From a virus: 57,002 bases of DNA. Position numbers and translations under genes: made by a program. The notes beneath the pieces are model-generated. The model made no database searches. It saw only the letters and a list, made by a program, of their open reading frames with translations, and was not told the DNA's origin. Shown in pieces: positions 26,301 through 36,500 of this stretch. The stretch is from positions 1 through 57,002 of IMG/VR virus record IMGVR_UViG_3300032193_000091. One strand, given 5' to 3'. How positions within the stretch are numbered: position 1 is the stretch's first letter; each line of letters begins with the position of its first letter.

Positions 26301-28584
26301 TGGGATCGCTGTATCCAGCACCTCTTTCACTAACAATGAAGTGAGAAATAGTACCTTCTGTAGCAATCTTTGTTAGAACGCCATCCTCATCTTTTAGTGT
26401 TTCTCCTGGGAAGAATCTTCCTGAGATTGTTTTAACAAATAGTCTTCTTCCAAATGAATAGTTACCTGCTGCTGGACCTTCGATAACGCCATATGCACCA
26501 CTAGTCAATCCAAAGATATACTTACCAATACCATAAGATCCATCTGCTGGTTCTGTTTCTAATGTAATCTGTGTAAAGAACTGTGGGTCAAAGTATGACA
26601 CTCCAAAGATTGCATTGTATGCTTTAGATCCATCAGCAAGATTGCCCTGTGAAATAATCTTATCTAAATCACTATTGAATCCAGTTCCTCTATTTTTGAG
26701 GTAGAAGTTGCTTGGTTTTACTGTACCAATTACTGGAGTGATAGTATTACTATAATCGACAACTCTACCATAAGTAACAGAACCACTATCTTCCTTCTCG
26801 TCGCCTAGGGCATCTGCTTGAGTTAAGAATACTTTTCTATACTTTTCACCTGAACTCTCGTCATACTCAAGGAATGTTCTTTCCAAGTCTGCCTTGTTAC
26901 CGATGACAGTAACTTCTAGATATTGAGCTGAGAGATCATCGAGGTTATCATTCAACGCTGGTTTGAATACCTTTGTAAAAGATACAACATCAACATAGTC
27001 AACAACGTTAGTTCCTGCTCTACTTCTTACATACCAGAGTTTTGCAAAGTAGTTTGCACTCGCTGGATTTGTAAGATCGGATGGAACAACACCTGCAATA
27101 GGTAGATTGTCGTTGACAGTTTTGATCGTTAAAGTTTTAATCGCTTTATTTGGATCTACAAAACTACCTCTACGTGCTACTGAGGTTCTGTAATTTCCGT
27201 CTTCCTCGTTTCCATTAGTACCAATGTATCCATCATTATACACTGATGACAGATAAACTGTTGGATATGCGGTTAGTTCCGATCCTTCTTGGTTTAATGG
27301 AACACTACCAAAAACATTGGTAATAGTATAAGTTGGAAGACCTTTTGTCTTAAGTGTTACGTTATCAGTGCTAAGACTTTCTCTTGCCTTATTAACTTCG
27401 AGATACTTAGTCTCTTTGTTTACAATTTCGAAACCTCTGATATATGCTTTACCAGGACCAACGCTAGCGATCATCTTTCTAGATGCATCAGTAGACTCTA
27501 GTCCATTGTAAAGACCAAATTCATCAGCAGCGTAAATGCCATTGTTGCCATCTTGCTGGATGTAGTCTCGTACATCTACAGTGAAGTTGTCAACAACATA
27601 GTCACCACTTTCATCATATGTTCTTCTTGCAAGTGTCTGCTCGATGATGCTATAATCAGCAGCAGTTACTTTTCTTAGAATACTTCCTCTCTTTACAGTA
27701 ATCAACTGGATAAAGTTTTTATCCGTGATTGCATCTAGAGCAAACTCTTTTAATTGAAGAGAAATCTTTAATCTATGCGCTCCAGGTGCTGTGTAGTTTG
27801 AACTACCGATAGCATTATCATATAGAGAAGAATCTTCTTCTGGTGTTACAATCTCTTCTTTGATTGTAAATCCAACTTTTGCGGACGGTTTGTCGTAGTA
27901 TTCGTCGATAACGAGGAGATCTTCATCATTACGGACAAAGAATCCATTGACAAAATAGATGCCTTCTTCTACTTTAACACCAGAAGCAAATCCCATAGCG
28001 GGGCTACTGACATTAACTACATCTTTGGTGTCAGGATCTATGACTTCGATACTAGTTGGTAGAACACTACCATCTGTTCCTACAACCATTAGTGGTGTAT
28101 TGACACCATCGATGACTTCTAGAGTCTCACCTTGTCTAAAAGTAGACTCAGCGTTGGAGTTGCCACTGTTAACATAGTTAACATAAAGTGTATCAGCGGA
28201 AGTTTCTGTTGCCAGATTTGTTGCTAGTACGTTACCGATAACACCAGATGTTAGTCCACGAACCTGTAATCCTTTTAATTGAGTGATATCATACTTTTTG
28301 TATACGATATCATCACCCTCTGAAACTGCTACTTCAGATACAGAAGATAATTTTACATAATCTAATTTTGTATTAAGACCTACCTCACCAGGAATAACCA
28401 ATTCTCCCTGCTTAAATGCATATCTACCAAAGGACTCAATCTGGTTCTGAAGCAGAGATTGAATCTGAGAAAGTTCTCTACCTTGAATAGAGTATCCAGG
28501 ACGGAATAGAATCTTATAAAAATTCTTATTTGCGTCGAAGTCCTCGTAATAAGGATTTACATTAAGGTTAGTCTTTTGTGGCAT
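20398..28584 (-). CDS. Giant DUF4815-type virion protein, 2728 residues
   Basis: The N-terminus MPQKTNLNVNPYYEDFDANK and the following LFRPGYSIQGRELSQ, then QSFGRYAFKQG-like segment, are hallmarks of the DUF4815 structural family of T4-like cyanophages. The family's other landmark, RRYTMRDIGKLEKRIERLEY, with a helical stretch to RFKSGFFVDNF, lies at about residues 1365-1420. GSGY-type beta repeats occur at about 1960-2035. The rest is beta-rich with no catalytic motif. It is co-directional with gp8 and gp9-like neighbours and follows a late-promoter variant. Its position between gp8 and a gp9-like gene suggests a peripheral baseplate component. The frame is open throughout, without signs of decay. 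Confidence 0.85.
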   Translation of the reverse strand: MPQKTNLNVNPYYEDFDANKNFYKILFRPGYSIQGRELSQIQSLLQNQIESFGRYAFKQGELVIPGEVGLNTKLDYVKLSSVSEVAVSEGDDIVYKKYDITQLKGLQVRGLTSGVIGNVLATNLATETSADTLYVNYVNSGNSNAESTFRQGETLEVIDGVNTPLMVVGTDGSVLPTSIEVIDPDTKDVVNVSSPAMGFASGVKVEEGIYFVNGFFVRNDEDLLVIDEYYDKPSAKVGFTIKEEIVTPEEDSSLYDNAIGSSNYTAPGAHRLKISLQLKEFALDAITDKNFIQLITVKRGSILRKVTAADYSIIEQTLARRTYDESGDYVVDNFTVDVRDYIQQDGNNGIYAADEFGLYNGLESTDASRKMIASVGPGKAYIRGFEIVNKETKYLEVNKARESLSTDNVTLKTKGLPTYTITNVFGSVPLNQEGSELTAYPTVYLSSVYNDGYIGTNGNEEDGNYRTSVARRGSFVDPNKAIKTLTIKTVNDNLPIAGVVPSDLTNPASANYFAKLWYVRSRAGTNVVDYVDVVSFTKVFKPALNDNLDDLSAQYLEVTVIGNKADLERTFLEYDESSGEKYRKVFLTQADALGDEKEDSGSVTYGRVVDYSNTITPVIGTVKPSNFYLKNRGTGFNSDLDKIISQGNLADGSKAYNAIFGVSYFDPQFFTQITLETEPADGSYGIGKYIFGLTSGAYGVIEGPAAGNYSFGRRLFVKTISGRFFPGETLKDEDGVLTKIATEGTISHFIVSERGAGYSDPKLRIDGVEFDETQITFGQVGESIYRIDILDRSAVSTVYTKPPLVVPTSSGTITTACVLDTVLHKNTVVTYTPNNVKSLGANYGSGGVNNFTADVLIDDREYGELYDVTAFTFFGKMGSKFLESTSFSANAASILQQGDLIQFSDSENNVVRAIVQYATEQKGSAKSRIYIDETLYRDVDATSVVRFRPKLGNPNGGTLLFPTGSRSISKIVNSPEDTKIVYNFRRDFVTSGSAGGGLITFAAQLPFGTQRFTAFNENNYIVTVLKQNDADLVSEGDIVYIDPDLVEIRSSTDTSSGLTSGSISFNLPTNYFNSGALTEEELQTYTAPILKLTATIEVTNAKPRLKTAVRNKRIVVDSAGDRVIPFRGTDYDSDAVEILSYSDAFRLLYVYEGTTTAPPEIDSAGNLVSGSDITSRFTFDNGQRDTLYDVSRINLKPGAESPAGQIVIAFDYFEHSQGDFCTIDSYLHEAGVLEGEIPTFESSVLGTVELKNLIDFRPKVNSQTILAGFQDTASLEVTSSNFSGIGSVFAATPAPDTTLEYTFKFSQKQYLDRMDGIFLNKNGEFIVKEGNSSLNPSKPDPVKDAVPLFYLYIPAFTKTTKDVRITPVDNRRYTMRDIGKLEKRIERLEYYTTLSILEQQALNMQVKDEIGLDRFKSGFFVDNFETHGVGALTSQDYLCSIDSRQSVLRPQSKEDSVKLVEVNTREDQRVVSGYTNTNGIVTLPYSELSLLGNDFASKTINPNPFVVVQYVGDGDISPAIDQWYDQTVAPLVVDTNTSIYNIFLAKDDVKESFSSLYNSFIVNWVGTAPSFTAINSLGELNSSSSSAEVQAASVGSSSNIAPQNNELAKGVQSKSVGENSVGTALQFFARSQEVKFVIRRLKPNTKINVFLEGRNINRWVNPDLRYSGIAGNSLSAFNGEVVTDSNGNASGIILIPGGKPPAKNATWSGDVSTLDYDESSEEIRFTTGVLTLRFTSSDVDADKSTVDTYAEVKYYATGILPENPVSIISTKPSYFKSNEGVQFVDSNTDNPIRPNPLAQTFKVENYDGGVFVTGVDLYFNKKSSSIPIKTYITNVDFEKPGKNIVPGTERVLTPETYLKVYANGNVLVTKGEYVVGNSSAASGPILKIVDKNGVDLVPSSNGIFSLTNEQVYTLVLENHNGRSFLPNEQLTIPSVTLANDTGGTNLVLTIAKDSGKLSEIRILNPGQNYDSAVFTIESPQLPGGSVATATVNVSGGKIYNTEVSIPGFGYTEAPAVVIRGIGNGAGGCEVETLIDIDTPAVTMGVASDFVGLTESTTPTNFKFDYPVYLANDTEYALVVETDSNEYMMWASRLGETDLSTSTVITTQPSLGSVYKSQNTESWTEDNFEDIKFTLYRAEFDISRPSELLIKNESLGFEPLSVDSIETNATASSIATSTLFKNNNRVLKVHHRDNGYEGMGHSYVFFRGSESVGGVTSEVLNTNLYQVTNSGIDNYTIASPLSASKTAVGGGSNMYATYNRKYEVLYPQVQYLTVTGTTLNTEVKTTNVVPVDSSTTNYTSYSQTEFERTFLNEPHYFDNQKFIASDINETLNNIDRSLTYKMALSSDRSYLSPVVDLSSCTVKTVSNRIENAEGQEDRYGRRDQVLEFYPVYKFTVAITTPEGQETPSIFNNQSVKGSTSQATGSVAKVEGNNVWIKVRTKQGFALNEPLEFTQFTNNTDFTGSCAVGSIPLLVTPIINSSTQSPAGEDITITARNPVESKITETYDNKITGRSIIWNRAERKLTLRVDAQPINDDYNAKIVDANLYTRNNIIADQQPDIFRVGDIISYATQPEDEAFLVEVSRVSYTDGIDFVSEDSTKNSSSVAKYVTKEVYIASPATAINVHILANTTDISNIEVLYKYKRASSQENFGDSEWFYFNESGEPDNFEIATADNSISSIVEKQSSYQDLKYSVENLPEFSSFAIKIVMKGVDPAYIPKIQDIRAVAAF

Positions 28585-28618
28585 TGTACTCCGCCAAATA
28601 CTAGCATCTTGTCCCTAG

Positions 28619-28626
28619 TATTTAGT
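28619..28626 (-). promoter_or_regulatory. Late-promoter variant ACTAAATA before the DUF4815 gene
   Basis: The minus strand reads ACTAAATA, 35 nt upstream of the DUF4815 gene and directly after the gp8 terminator. A promoter is needed here because the terminator should isolate this gene from gp8 transcription, which makes this octamer a good candidate. Confidence 0.6.
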
Positions 28627-28632
28627 AGAGAT

Positions 28633-28660
28633 AAAAAAAATCCCCCGCTTTCGCGAGGGA
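28633..28660 (-). terminator. Strong rho-independent terminator after gp8
   Basis: On the minus strand an eight-pair stem (28653-28660 with 28641-28648, one G-U pair) encloses a GAAA tetraloop and is followed by eight U residues (28640-28633). It lies 22 nt past the gp8 stop. The layout is a textbook intrinsic terminator. Confidence 0.93.
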
Positions 28661-28681
28661 CTTAATAATCTGAGTTTTAGA

Positions 28682-30532
28682 TCAGAACTCGATAACGAGT
28701 TTGATGTCTTCAATCTGGTCGGGAGCACGAGTGATTAGACGACGGTTCTCAACGTAGATTACGTCACCTGAGTTGTTCTCGATCTCAGGAGCAGCAAGAC
28801 CTGAGTTGAATGTCTTACCTAGGAGTTCAGTTCCGTTAGCAAGTCCAGTCTCAACATCACCTGAAGCAGCAGATGTGTCACCAGTGATTGCGTTAGCAGA
28901 AGATTCGAATGCTCTTACAACACCTGAATCTAGGTGAGCTTCTACAGTTTGGATGTACTTAAGAACGCCTTCGCCAGCAATGTCATTGCCGTTGCCGTCC
29001 TTATCAAGAGTCCAGGAAACAACTGTTCCGTATGCAGTACCACCAGTTACGGTCTGCTGGATTCTCTCGTCAACGATGTAGTCAGCGTCTGCACCAGTGA
29101 CCTTGACTGCCTTAAGACCTGAAGCGGTATCTGCAGTTAGGAATGCAGTTGAACCCCACTGAAGAGGATCCTTAAGAATACCGATTCTACGGAAGTCGTT
29201 GTCAACTGGGAAGTCACCTGAACCCTCATCATAGGTGAGGCGAATGTTAGTCATTACGCGCTTACCGTTGAGTTCTACTTCGTGGTCTGAACCATGACCG
29301 CCTTGAGGAGGCATGACTGCTTGGAGTGAACCGTAAGCAGTGTTAGGTACGGTAGCAGTAGAAGATAGACCAGAGTTGGTGAATACGAAACCTTGCTCTA
29401 GGAGAACGTTACCATAGGTGTAACCTGAACCACGAGCAAACATTTCAGCAGAGGTGATTGCACCAGCAGCACTGGTGGTAAATCTTACGATAGCACCTGA
29501 ACCATCACCTTGAACCTCGGTGTAGAGGGTAGAGGATGCAGGAAGATCATCGCCAGCATCTTCGATTAGAACTACATCGAGAGCGCCGTCAACTGCTAGA
29601 CCTTCTACAGAAACTCTGGAAGGATTGCTTGACTCAACGATTGGCATGAAGTCCGATGAAAGGAACTTGATAACATCATCGGTTGGGATGGTATACATGT
29701 GCTTCCAGAGGTAGTTGCCACTTGGAGCGGACCAGATACCAGTTGAACCATCGTAGTTTGCACCATCGGTAGTTCTGGGTTGCTCTGCTTCTAGAACATC
29801 AACACCAGTTGGGTTCGAAGGAGTCTCACCATTATAGAGACACTTGAATACTTCGTAGTCAGAGTTCATTACATAGAACTTAGCGTCTGCAATTGAAGTA
29901 ACAGATGAAGAAGATACACCAGAGATACCTGTCTGACCGTTGCCAGATGCAGAGTAGTTAGGCTTCCACATGTCAAATCTTGGGTTGACAGAGGTGCTCC
30001 AGTTGTAACGACGGATTACTGTTCTTGCGTGCTGGGAATCAATTTTCTTAGCAGCAATAATCTCATCATAGAGAGAAAGCTTTTCGGTCTGGTTATCCAG
30101 AGGAGCAGGAGGATTGTCCTCGGTGCCGTAACGATAAACGCCAGTTTGTGCTCCTACGCTAGTGGAGATAGTTGAACCACCGTCTGCTGTTTCTCTGATG
30201 TCGGAACCTAAGGCAGGTGCAGAGTTAACTCCGCTTGCACCAAATACGTCGGTAAGAAGAAGAGCGTTATCGTAGATACCTGCAACAGTGGCACGGAAGG
30301 AGGTACTTGCATAATCACCAGCGGCAGTTCCTACAAAGATTTCTCTGCCAACTGTAAAGTTGTTCTGGAGCTTAGAGTGAATCTCTAAGTATGCGTACCA
30401 TCCTTGTGGGCGTCCCACAAAGAAATACATTCGAGAGCCGTCGCCAGCGGGATCGGCATCACTCTCTTGGAGTGATTCTAGGAATTGGCTCGCATTAAAA
30501 ATGCGAAACTTATCAGAGATAATAGCAGTCAT
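28682..30532 (-). CDS. 8: Baseplate wedge protein gp8
   Basis: The 616-residue protein begins MTAIISDKFRIFNASQFLES, contains MYFFVGRPQGW, a VIRRYNW and FDMWKPNYS core, YVMNSDYEVFKCLYNG, LWKHMYTIPTDDVIKF, and ends YVENRRLITRAPDQIEDIKL. The C-terminal segment matches the pattern of T4 gp8's end (MIYMENRPP... DQTEEINIL). T4 gp8 has about half this length; cyanophage versions are longer, with an inserted region around residues 340-540. gp8 is part of the wedge that binds gp7, gp10 and gp6. The gene follows gp7-like directly but has three late-promoter octamers and its own terminator, so it can be expressed alone. Confidence 0.92.
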   Translation of the reverse strand: MTAIISDKFRIFNASQFLESLQESDADPAGDGSRMYFFVGRPQGWYAYLEIHSKLQNNFTVGREIFVGTAAGDYASTSFRATVAGIYDNALLLTDVFGASGVNSAPALGSDIRETADGGSTISTSVGAQTGVYRYGTEDNPPAPLDNQTEKLSLYDEIIAAKKIDSQHARTVIRRYNWSTSVNPRFDMWKPNYSASGNGQTGISGVSSSSVTSIADAKFYVMNSDYEVFKCLYNGETPSNPTGVDVLEAEQPRTTDGANYDGSTGIWSAPSGNYLWKHMYTIPTDDVIKFLSSDFMPIVESSNPSRVSVEGLAVDGALDVVLIEDAGDDLPASSTLYTEVQGDGSGAIVRFTTSAAGAITSAEMFARGSGYTYGNVLLEQGFVFTNSGLSSTATVPNTAYGSLQAVMPPQGGHGSDHEVELNGKRVMTNIRLTYDEGSGDFPVDNDFRRIGILKDPLQWGSTAFLTADTASGLKAVKVTGADADYIVDERIQQTVTGGTAYGTVVSWTLDKDGNGNDIAGEGVLKYIQTVEAHLDSGVVRAFESSANAITGDTSAASGDVETGLANGTELLGKTFNSGLAAPEIENNSGDVIYVENRRLITRAPDQIEDIKLVIEF

Positions 30533-30569
30533 GGTTGTTCTTCCGACGTTGTGATTATTGTGCCAAAGT

Positions 30570-30595
30570 TATTTATATTTATACGATTATTTAGT
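30570..30595 (-). promoter_or_regulatory. Tandem late promoters for gp8
   Basis: The minus strand holds an ACTAAATA (30595-30588) and two overlapping perfect TATAAATA octamers (30583-30576 and 30577-30570, sharing two bases). The nearest lies 38 nt upstream of the gp8 ATG. This is the best match to the T4 late consensus in the window. Together with the terminator after gp8 it defines a one-gene late unit. Confidence 0.82.
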
Positions 30596-33500
30596 CAACC
30601 TCAATATTAATCATTTCATCACCTGCGGAGATGGTTGTTGGTCCACTGTAGACAGTACATCCATCGAAGGTTGTTCCAGTCTTGCTCGTATATTGGATAA
30701 TGGATCCTCCGCTTGTAAAGAGGTAACCAGAATCCAGGAAGTATTTAGTAGGTTCAGCACCTGGGTCTCCGCTGTTATCAACTGCAATTGTTCCGCTGAT
30801 GAGACCAGTCTGTGAAGTAATTGCAATTGCATTCTGAATAGATGGATTAGCGAGATTGAAGTAGTCACCGTTGATTGTGTAACTGGAGTTTGGACGATCT
30901 TCGAAGTCCGCAAGAGTCATTTGTGGGAACAATGCGGAGAATCTTTCGATAGAAACTCCAGATGCATTCGCGGAACCATCGTCATATCCAACATAATTCC
31001 AGTTTCTTAGGGTAGGTCCAGCATTACCTGTGGTATAATTACCTAGGTAATCTCCAGAACCACTAGAACCAAATAGTTGGTTGATAACATCAATTAGATC
31101 TCCGTCTCTCTGTAGGACATCATGATCGTCAGTGATATCTACAGAACCGCCATCTCTGGTTGGAACTGGGTCGCTGAGGAAGATCGATTCGACGAATCCA
31201 TCAACAACACCAGTTCCAGGATGGATTCTGAGTAGTTCTGTTGGACCGTTGTGTACGACTTCATGCTGAATGCTAATATGATGTAACTCTTCAACATGAT
31301 TGACTGTTGTTCTGACAACAGAGTCAGCGAAGATTCCAGACTCTTGTGGGCGGGTTGTGATTGCGTCTGCTTCGATAGAAGACGCGGAAACAGAAGAGAT
31401 TGTTGGAGCAAGACTGGAGCGAATCTGCTTATGGGAGACTTTCCAATCTGCCAATCTAACTGCAGACTTCTTGATATCGACTTTGATTTCAATGTTGTCG
31501 CGGGTGAGAGATTCGAACCTTGCTTCGGAGTTGATTGCACCCGCACCAGCAGCACCACCAGACTCAGTAACAATATTTGCCTGTACCGTAGCAAGAACGG
31601 TAGGTCTAACCTGAGACTTGATGATAGTCTTGGCAATCTTCCAGTCAACAATCTGTACGGCATCTTTCTTGATGTCCGCCTTGACTTCAGTTGCACCAAC
31701 ACTGAGGGAGTTGAAGGAAGCGATAGAATCCTTAGGAGCAATGCTAAGAGCATCACTGACAATAGAGATCTGTGAAGTAGATGTAACAGTAGGTGCGACC
31801 TGTGCCTTGACGATTGTCTGTGTAACCTTCCAATCAACCAGATTGATATCCGCTTTCTGAATCTCAAGTCTGTCTGGTTGCTTGTAGTAATACATTTCAC
31901 CAAACGCTGCCTCAGATGCCTGAGGAGCGATGCTGAGAGCCTCACTAATGATATCAACTCTATTGGTAGACGTAATAGAAGGTCTGAGAGTTGCCTTGAC
32001 GATTGTCTGCTCGACTCTCCAATCATATAGATTGATATCTGCCTTCTGAATCTCAAGTCTATCAGGTTGTGTATAATGTGTGAGACTATCAATAGAGACG
32101 AATGTCTCAGAAGGACGTGTTGTGATTGCCTCAGTCCTAGTGAGGAATGTTGTATTGGTGGAGACAATAGAAGGTCTAACTTGCGCCTTAACGATTGTTT
32201 GAGTGACCTTCCAGTCAACAATCTGAATTGCTTCCTTCTTAATATCTCTCTTGACAAGAGTTTCATTCCAAGCAAGAGATTCAATAGCAGAGAACGACTC
32301 TTTAGGAGCAATACTGATTGCTTCACTAATGATACTAATTTGTGAAGTAGAAGATACAGTAGGTCTGACAGTTGCCTTAGCGTAGATCTGGGTGATCTTA
32401 ACGTCGGGAACAACTGCTTCCTTCTTAATATCTTGCTCGATAAGAGTCTCTTTCCATGCAAGACTATCGAGTTTCTCAAACGAAGCGTATGGTTTGACAG
32501 TGACAGATTCAGAGAATACGTTGAGTAGAGTAACCTCTGTTGTGATTGCCTTATGAGCGGCAGCTGTGACAACTGTCTGAGTTACTACAGGAGCAGGGAA
32601 GAAGATGTCCTGTCTCTGCAGTTCACCGCGAATGATTGTTCTGTCTGCCTGTAGAGAAGAGAATAGTCCGATGACTTTTCTAGCACCAATATCAGTCTTA
32701 CGCTGAGTCTTAGCAGTGACATAAGATAGAGAGTCAATTGCTTGGACTGATTGAATCTGAGCGGTGATAACTCTTTCATTGAGAGTTGCTTTCTGCTCGA
32801 CACTAACTGGTGCTGGTTCAAACCACTTAGCAAATTCGTTATCTTCGTTGAACTTAACTTCAGAATCAATTTCCTTGACTCTGACAGATGCAACAGACTG
32901 AATAGCAGCAACACCACCAGAAACAACTTCAACTTTCTTAGGAATCTGCTTGAGGAATGTTCCTGCCAACCATGGTTTGGGTGTAGTGCCATCTACGCCT
33001 CTCTGTAGACTTAAGAATCTATCAGTGAGTTTACGGTAGTATCTGACGACCTCATCACCAATCATTAGGTAACCGTTCGTCTCAAACTTGCTAGTATCAG
33101 CAATGTATGCAACAGTATCTGTTGCGGTCATGTCTAGATCTAGGTAAGCACCAGTCTCATAGTAGTTGAAGTTTCCTAGAGAATCGTTGAAGATTCTCTT
33201 CTGTGACTGTGTGGTAAGTTTTCTTGCTGTTTGAGTGATAGAAACAGACTTGACGAAAGGAGTTCTGGTAGAAGCAATAGAAACATATTCGTTCTGACCC
33301 AAGAACATATCAACCAGATATGTCTGAACCTTCTTATTCTTAGTATCAGTAAACTTAGTGAGAGGTTGTACTACCCTAGCATCCAATCCTTCCTTGAAGT
33401 TACCGTCTTCTTCTACCTGAATGATTGCTGTAAGTGCCTTGAAGATTGCTCTTGGGGAATCTGCAATAATAGCAGAAGAAGTAAATGCCAGTGGAACTGG

Positions 33501-36500
33501 TAGACTTGCAATAGAAATTTCGGACGTAATAGTCCTGAGATCTGCATCTAATTTTGGTTGAATACCAATGGTAACTAGAGATACAGCAATGTCTCTTTCG
33601 ACTAAAATGTCGTATCCTCTTGCAACTACTGTCTTAGGAGCAGAGGTATATCCACTACCAGGATTGATTAAATCAACACTGAGGATGTGACCGCCAAGAG
33701 TTAGAACCTCTGCCTGTGCGCCACCACCATTGCCATCTTCAGGAATAAACTGAATGATTGGTGGTGTATAGTATTGATATGCTGTAGGTTGTGTGTTAGG
33801 ATTATAGTTACGCTGGTTCCACTCTAGTCTTTCAATTCTACCAGTGAGAACTTTGTTTCCATCTTCGTCCTCTACCGTCTCCATAATAGGAACAACACTT
33901 AGACCTGTTCCCTCGGTAGATCCGTTGTATGCTTCAACACCAACAATACCAAAGATGGAGTTATTAGATGGAATAGAATTGCTGTAATCCTTAGAGGTTA
34001 CAATGCTAGGAAGTGCAGAGATCTTCCTGTAAGCAGACTCACCATCAACTTTAATGGTATCACCACTGTTTAGTGGTAAGAAAGTCTTTCTGTAAGATCT
34101 ACCTAGTTTGGTAGCATTCCACTTGCCATTTCTATCTGCAAGACGAATTCTTCCTGTCTCGTCTGTAGTGATAGTTCTGTCAATTTGATTGACAACAATT
34201 TCTGTGGTAATTGAAGCATCAGCAATAGATGCTAGTAGTAGTCTATATCTTCCTGTAAATAATTGATTTGTTACAAGTTCGTGATATTGCGAAACAACAA
34301 ATCTTGCTTTAATAGTTACAATATCGCCATCTTCGCTGAAGATATATGGATCAATAATATCTCCTATAGGAGCATCATAAGCTGAACCATCGGATCTAGA
34401 TCCAATCGCTCTATATCCTGCATATCTCTTGTCTTGCATCCAAGAACTATATGATACATTATCATCATTCCTAGCAAGTTTATTAATTGCCTCGGTTGCA
34501 AAAGTTGTTGATTTATCGAGAGTGAATGTAATGTCACCTTGAATATAATAAGTGTTTGGTGAATAGTCGTAGATATTAAGGATCTGACCGACATCTCTAC
34601 CATAAAGCAGTCTCATGTCAACATCATTTTGTTCCGTGATTGGAACATTAAAGTAAATGTTAGGACCAGAAATGGTGTAACTATAACCTTCTCTCTGTAG
34701 GACACCATCGACAAAGACAAACAAGAACTCTTTCTCGTCGATCTTCTGGACTGAGCGATCCTCCATATCCAAGATTAGGAATGGACCAGATCTTACACCA
34801 TCTACTAAGTTGTAATCAATTGTAAGTCTCTTGTAATTACCAACGCCAAGACCTACAACTCTTTCAACTGCAGTTGGTTCGCCAATACTCTTGGCACCAA
34901 AATCTTGATCCCAGATAGGAGCAACATCAAATACAATCTTGTTAGGAATTACAGTTCTGTCAATATAATATGCATCGCCACCTGGGTAAGTTGCGTTATA
35001 CTTGGGTTGCTGTAATACGGCATTGATAGTGATGAAGAAGTCCTCATCTTCCTCAGAGTTAACTTCTGTGCCATCTTCCCAATAGAGTTCGAACTCTTTG
35101 GTTTCTCCGTCAACGTAATCAGGAAGAGACCTTGAAACTGATTCTTCATTGAGAATATCAGTAACATTAGCAAAGAGAGAATCTACTGAAGAAATGACAT
35201 CAGCACACTCACTATCTGGAAGCAGAGGATCTTCAATGATGTTATAATTTGTGTATACTCTCAGTGAAGTCCAGTTACCTTCACTGTTTAGATTTTGTGG
35301 TGTCGCATCAACATATCCAGTTCCGAAAGCAAGGATGTCCTTGACAATTTGAATGTAAGAACCCAGTGCTGACGCTACATTAGCACATGCTGGGACGAGA
35401 GAATCAATAGCAACGTCTGGATCTATAACAGGAGCAATGTTGGTATAAGTTCCTGCACCTAGACTGTTTCTCATTGCTAGTGTCATCTTCTCGACTAGCA
35501 AATCCCATGCAGCAATGGCCGCGGCAGTCTCTTCAACACTTCTATTAATATGTGTTAAAGTTTCTCCATAAGGATATCCTGCATTCGTATAATATAGTCT
35601 TCCAAATTCTACAACTTGCTCTGTACCACCAAACTTAAGATGATAGACAATTGCATCAATAAGATATCCTAGATCTCTAGCACATTTTTCGACGGTTGTC
35701 TGGAGAGTGTAGTTGTTGTAGATAGTAGCACTGACTTCTTCCTGCAAGTATGCTTTGTTTGCAGCAATTAGATTTGCAGCATCGTAGAAAGTACCAGTAT
35801 TAATACCACTGAAGTAGAATGTTGCAGTATCAGATCCAGAGAATGATGGAGGAACACTGAAGGTATCTCCATCATCAACAATAAATGTATCTCCTGGTTC
35901 TACCGCTGCCGTACTAGTTGGGCTAGTGGTATTACCATCAGTAGTTCCATCAAAAGTCGTAGTTCCCGCAGGAGCTCCACCTCCTCCACCAGAGTTAGAG
36001 AGTGCTGCTCTAGTCAGTGTAATTTGAATCTCACTGTCAATAGATGAGATTCTAGTGCCTTCTGGGAAAGCACCACCAGCACTGATAAGCATACCAACAG
36101 CAACGTTGTTGGTGTCTGCCATCGTCAGGATTCTAGATCCTTGAATGAAGTTGACATTGTTGACTACAATATCCCAGTTCCTGATTGCCAGTTTAGATAG
36201 ATTGGTGGCGTATCTAAAGATGTCAAGAGAAGGTACTTTATTATCAGTAATATAATCGTAACTATTATCTTCGTTAAAATATGATAGATAATCGACAGTC
36301 TTTACATTACCACCAAACCTTAGATCATGCTCGTATGCCTTGAGAATATTTCTCAGATCTGACTCATAACTAGACCCTTTGGTACTCCAGTCTAGTGTTG
36401 GATGAATCTCTTTACCGTAACCGATAGATTCTGAGATAATAAAGTCAAGGTTTCTTTCGATCTGATTAGCAGAATCCAACCACCTTCCGTTACGCTGGAA

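Noticed and set aside
31296-31860. Plus-strand frames of 80-159 codons opposite the repeats
   Set aside because: Antisense shadows with no matching promoter. All credible genes in the window are on the minus strand.
31139-32572. A 477-codon minus-strand frame inside the gp7-like repeats
   Set aside because: Its product is a low-complexity Leu/Ser/Arg chain that arises from the repeat structure in another frame. It lies wholly inside a better gene.
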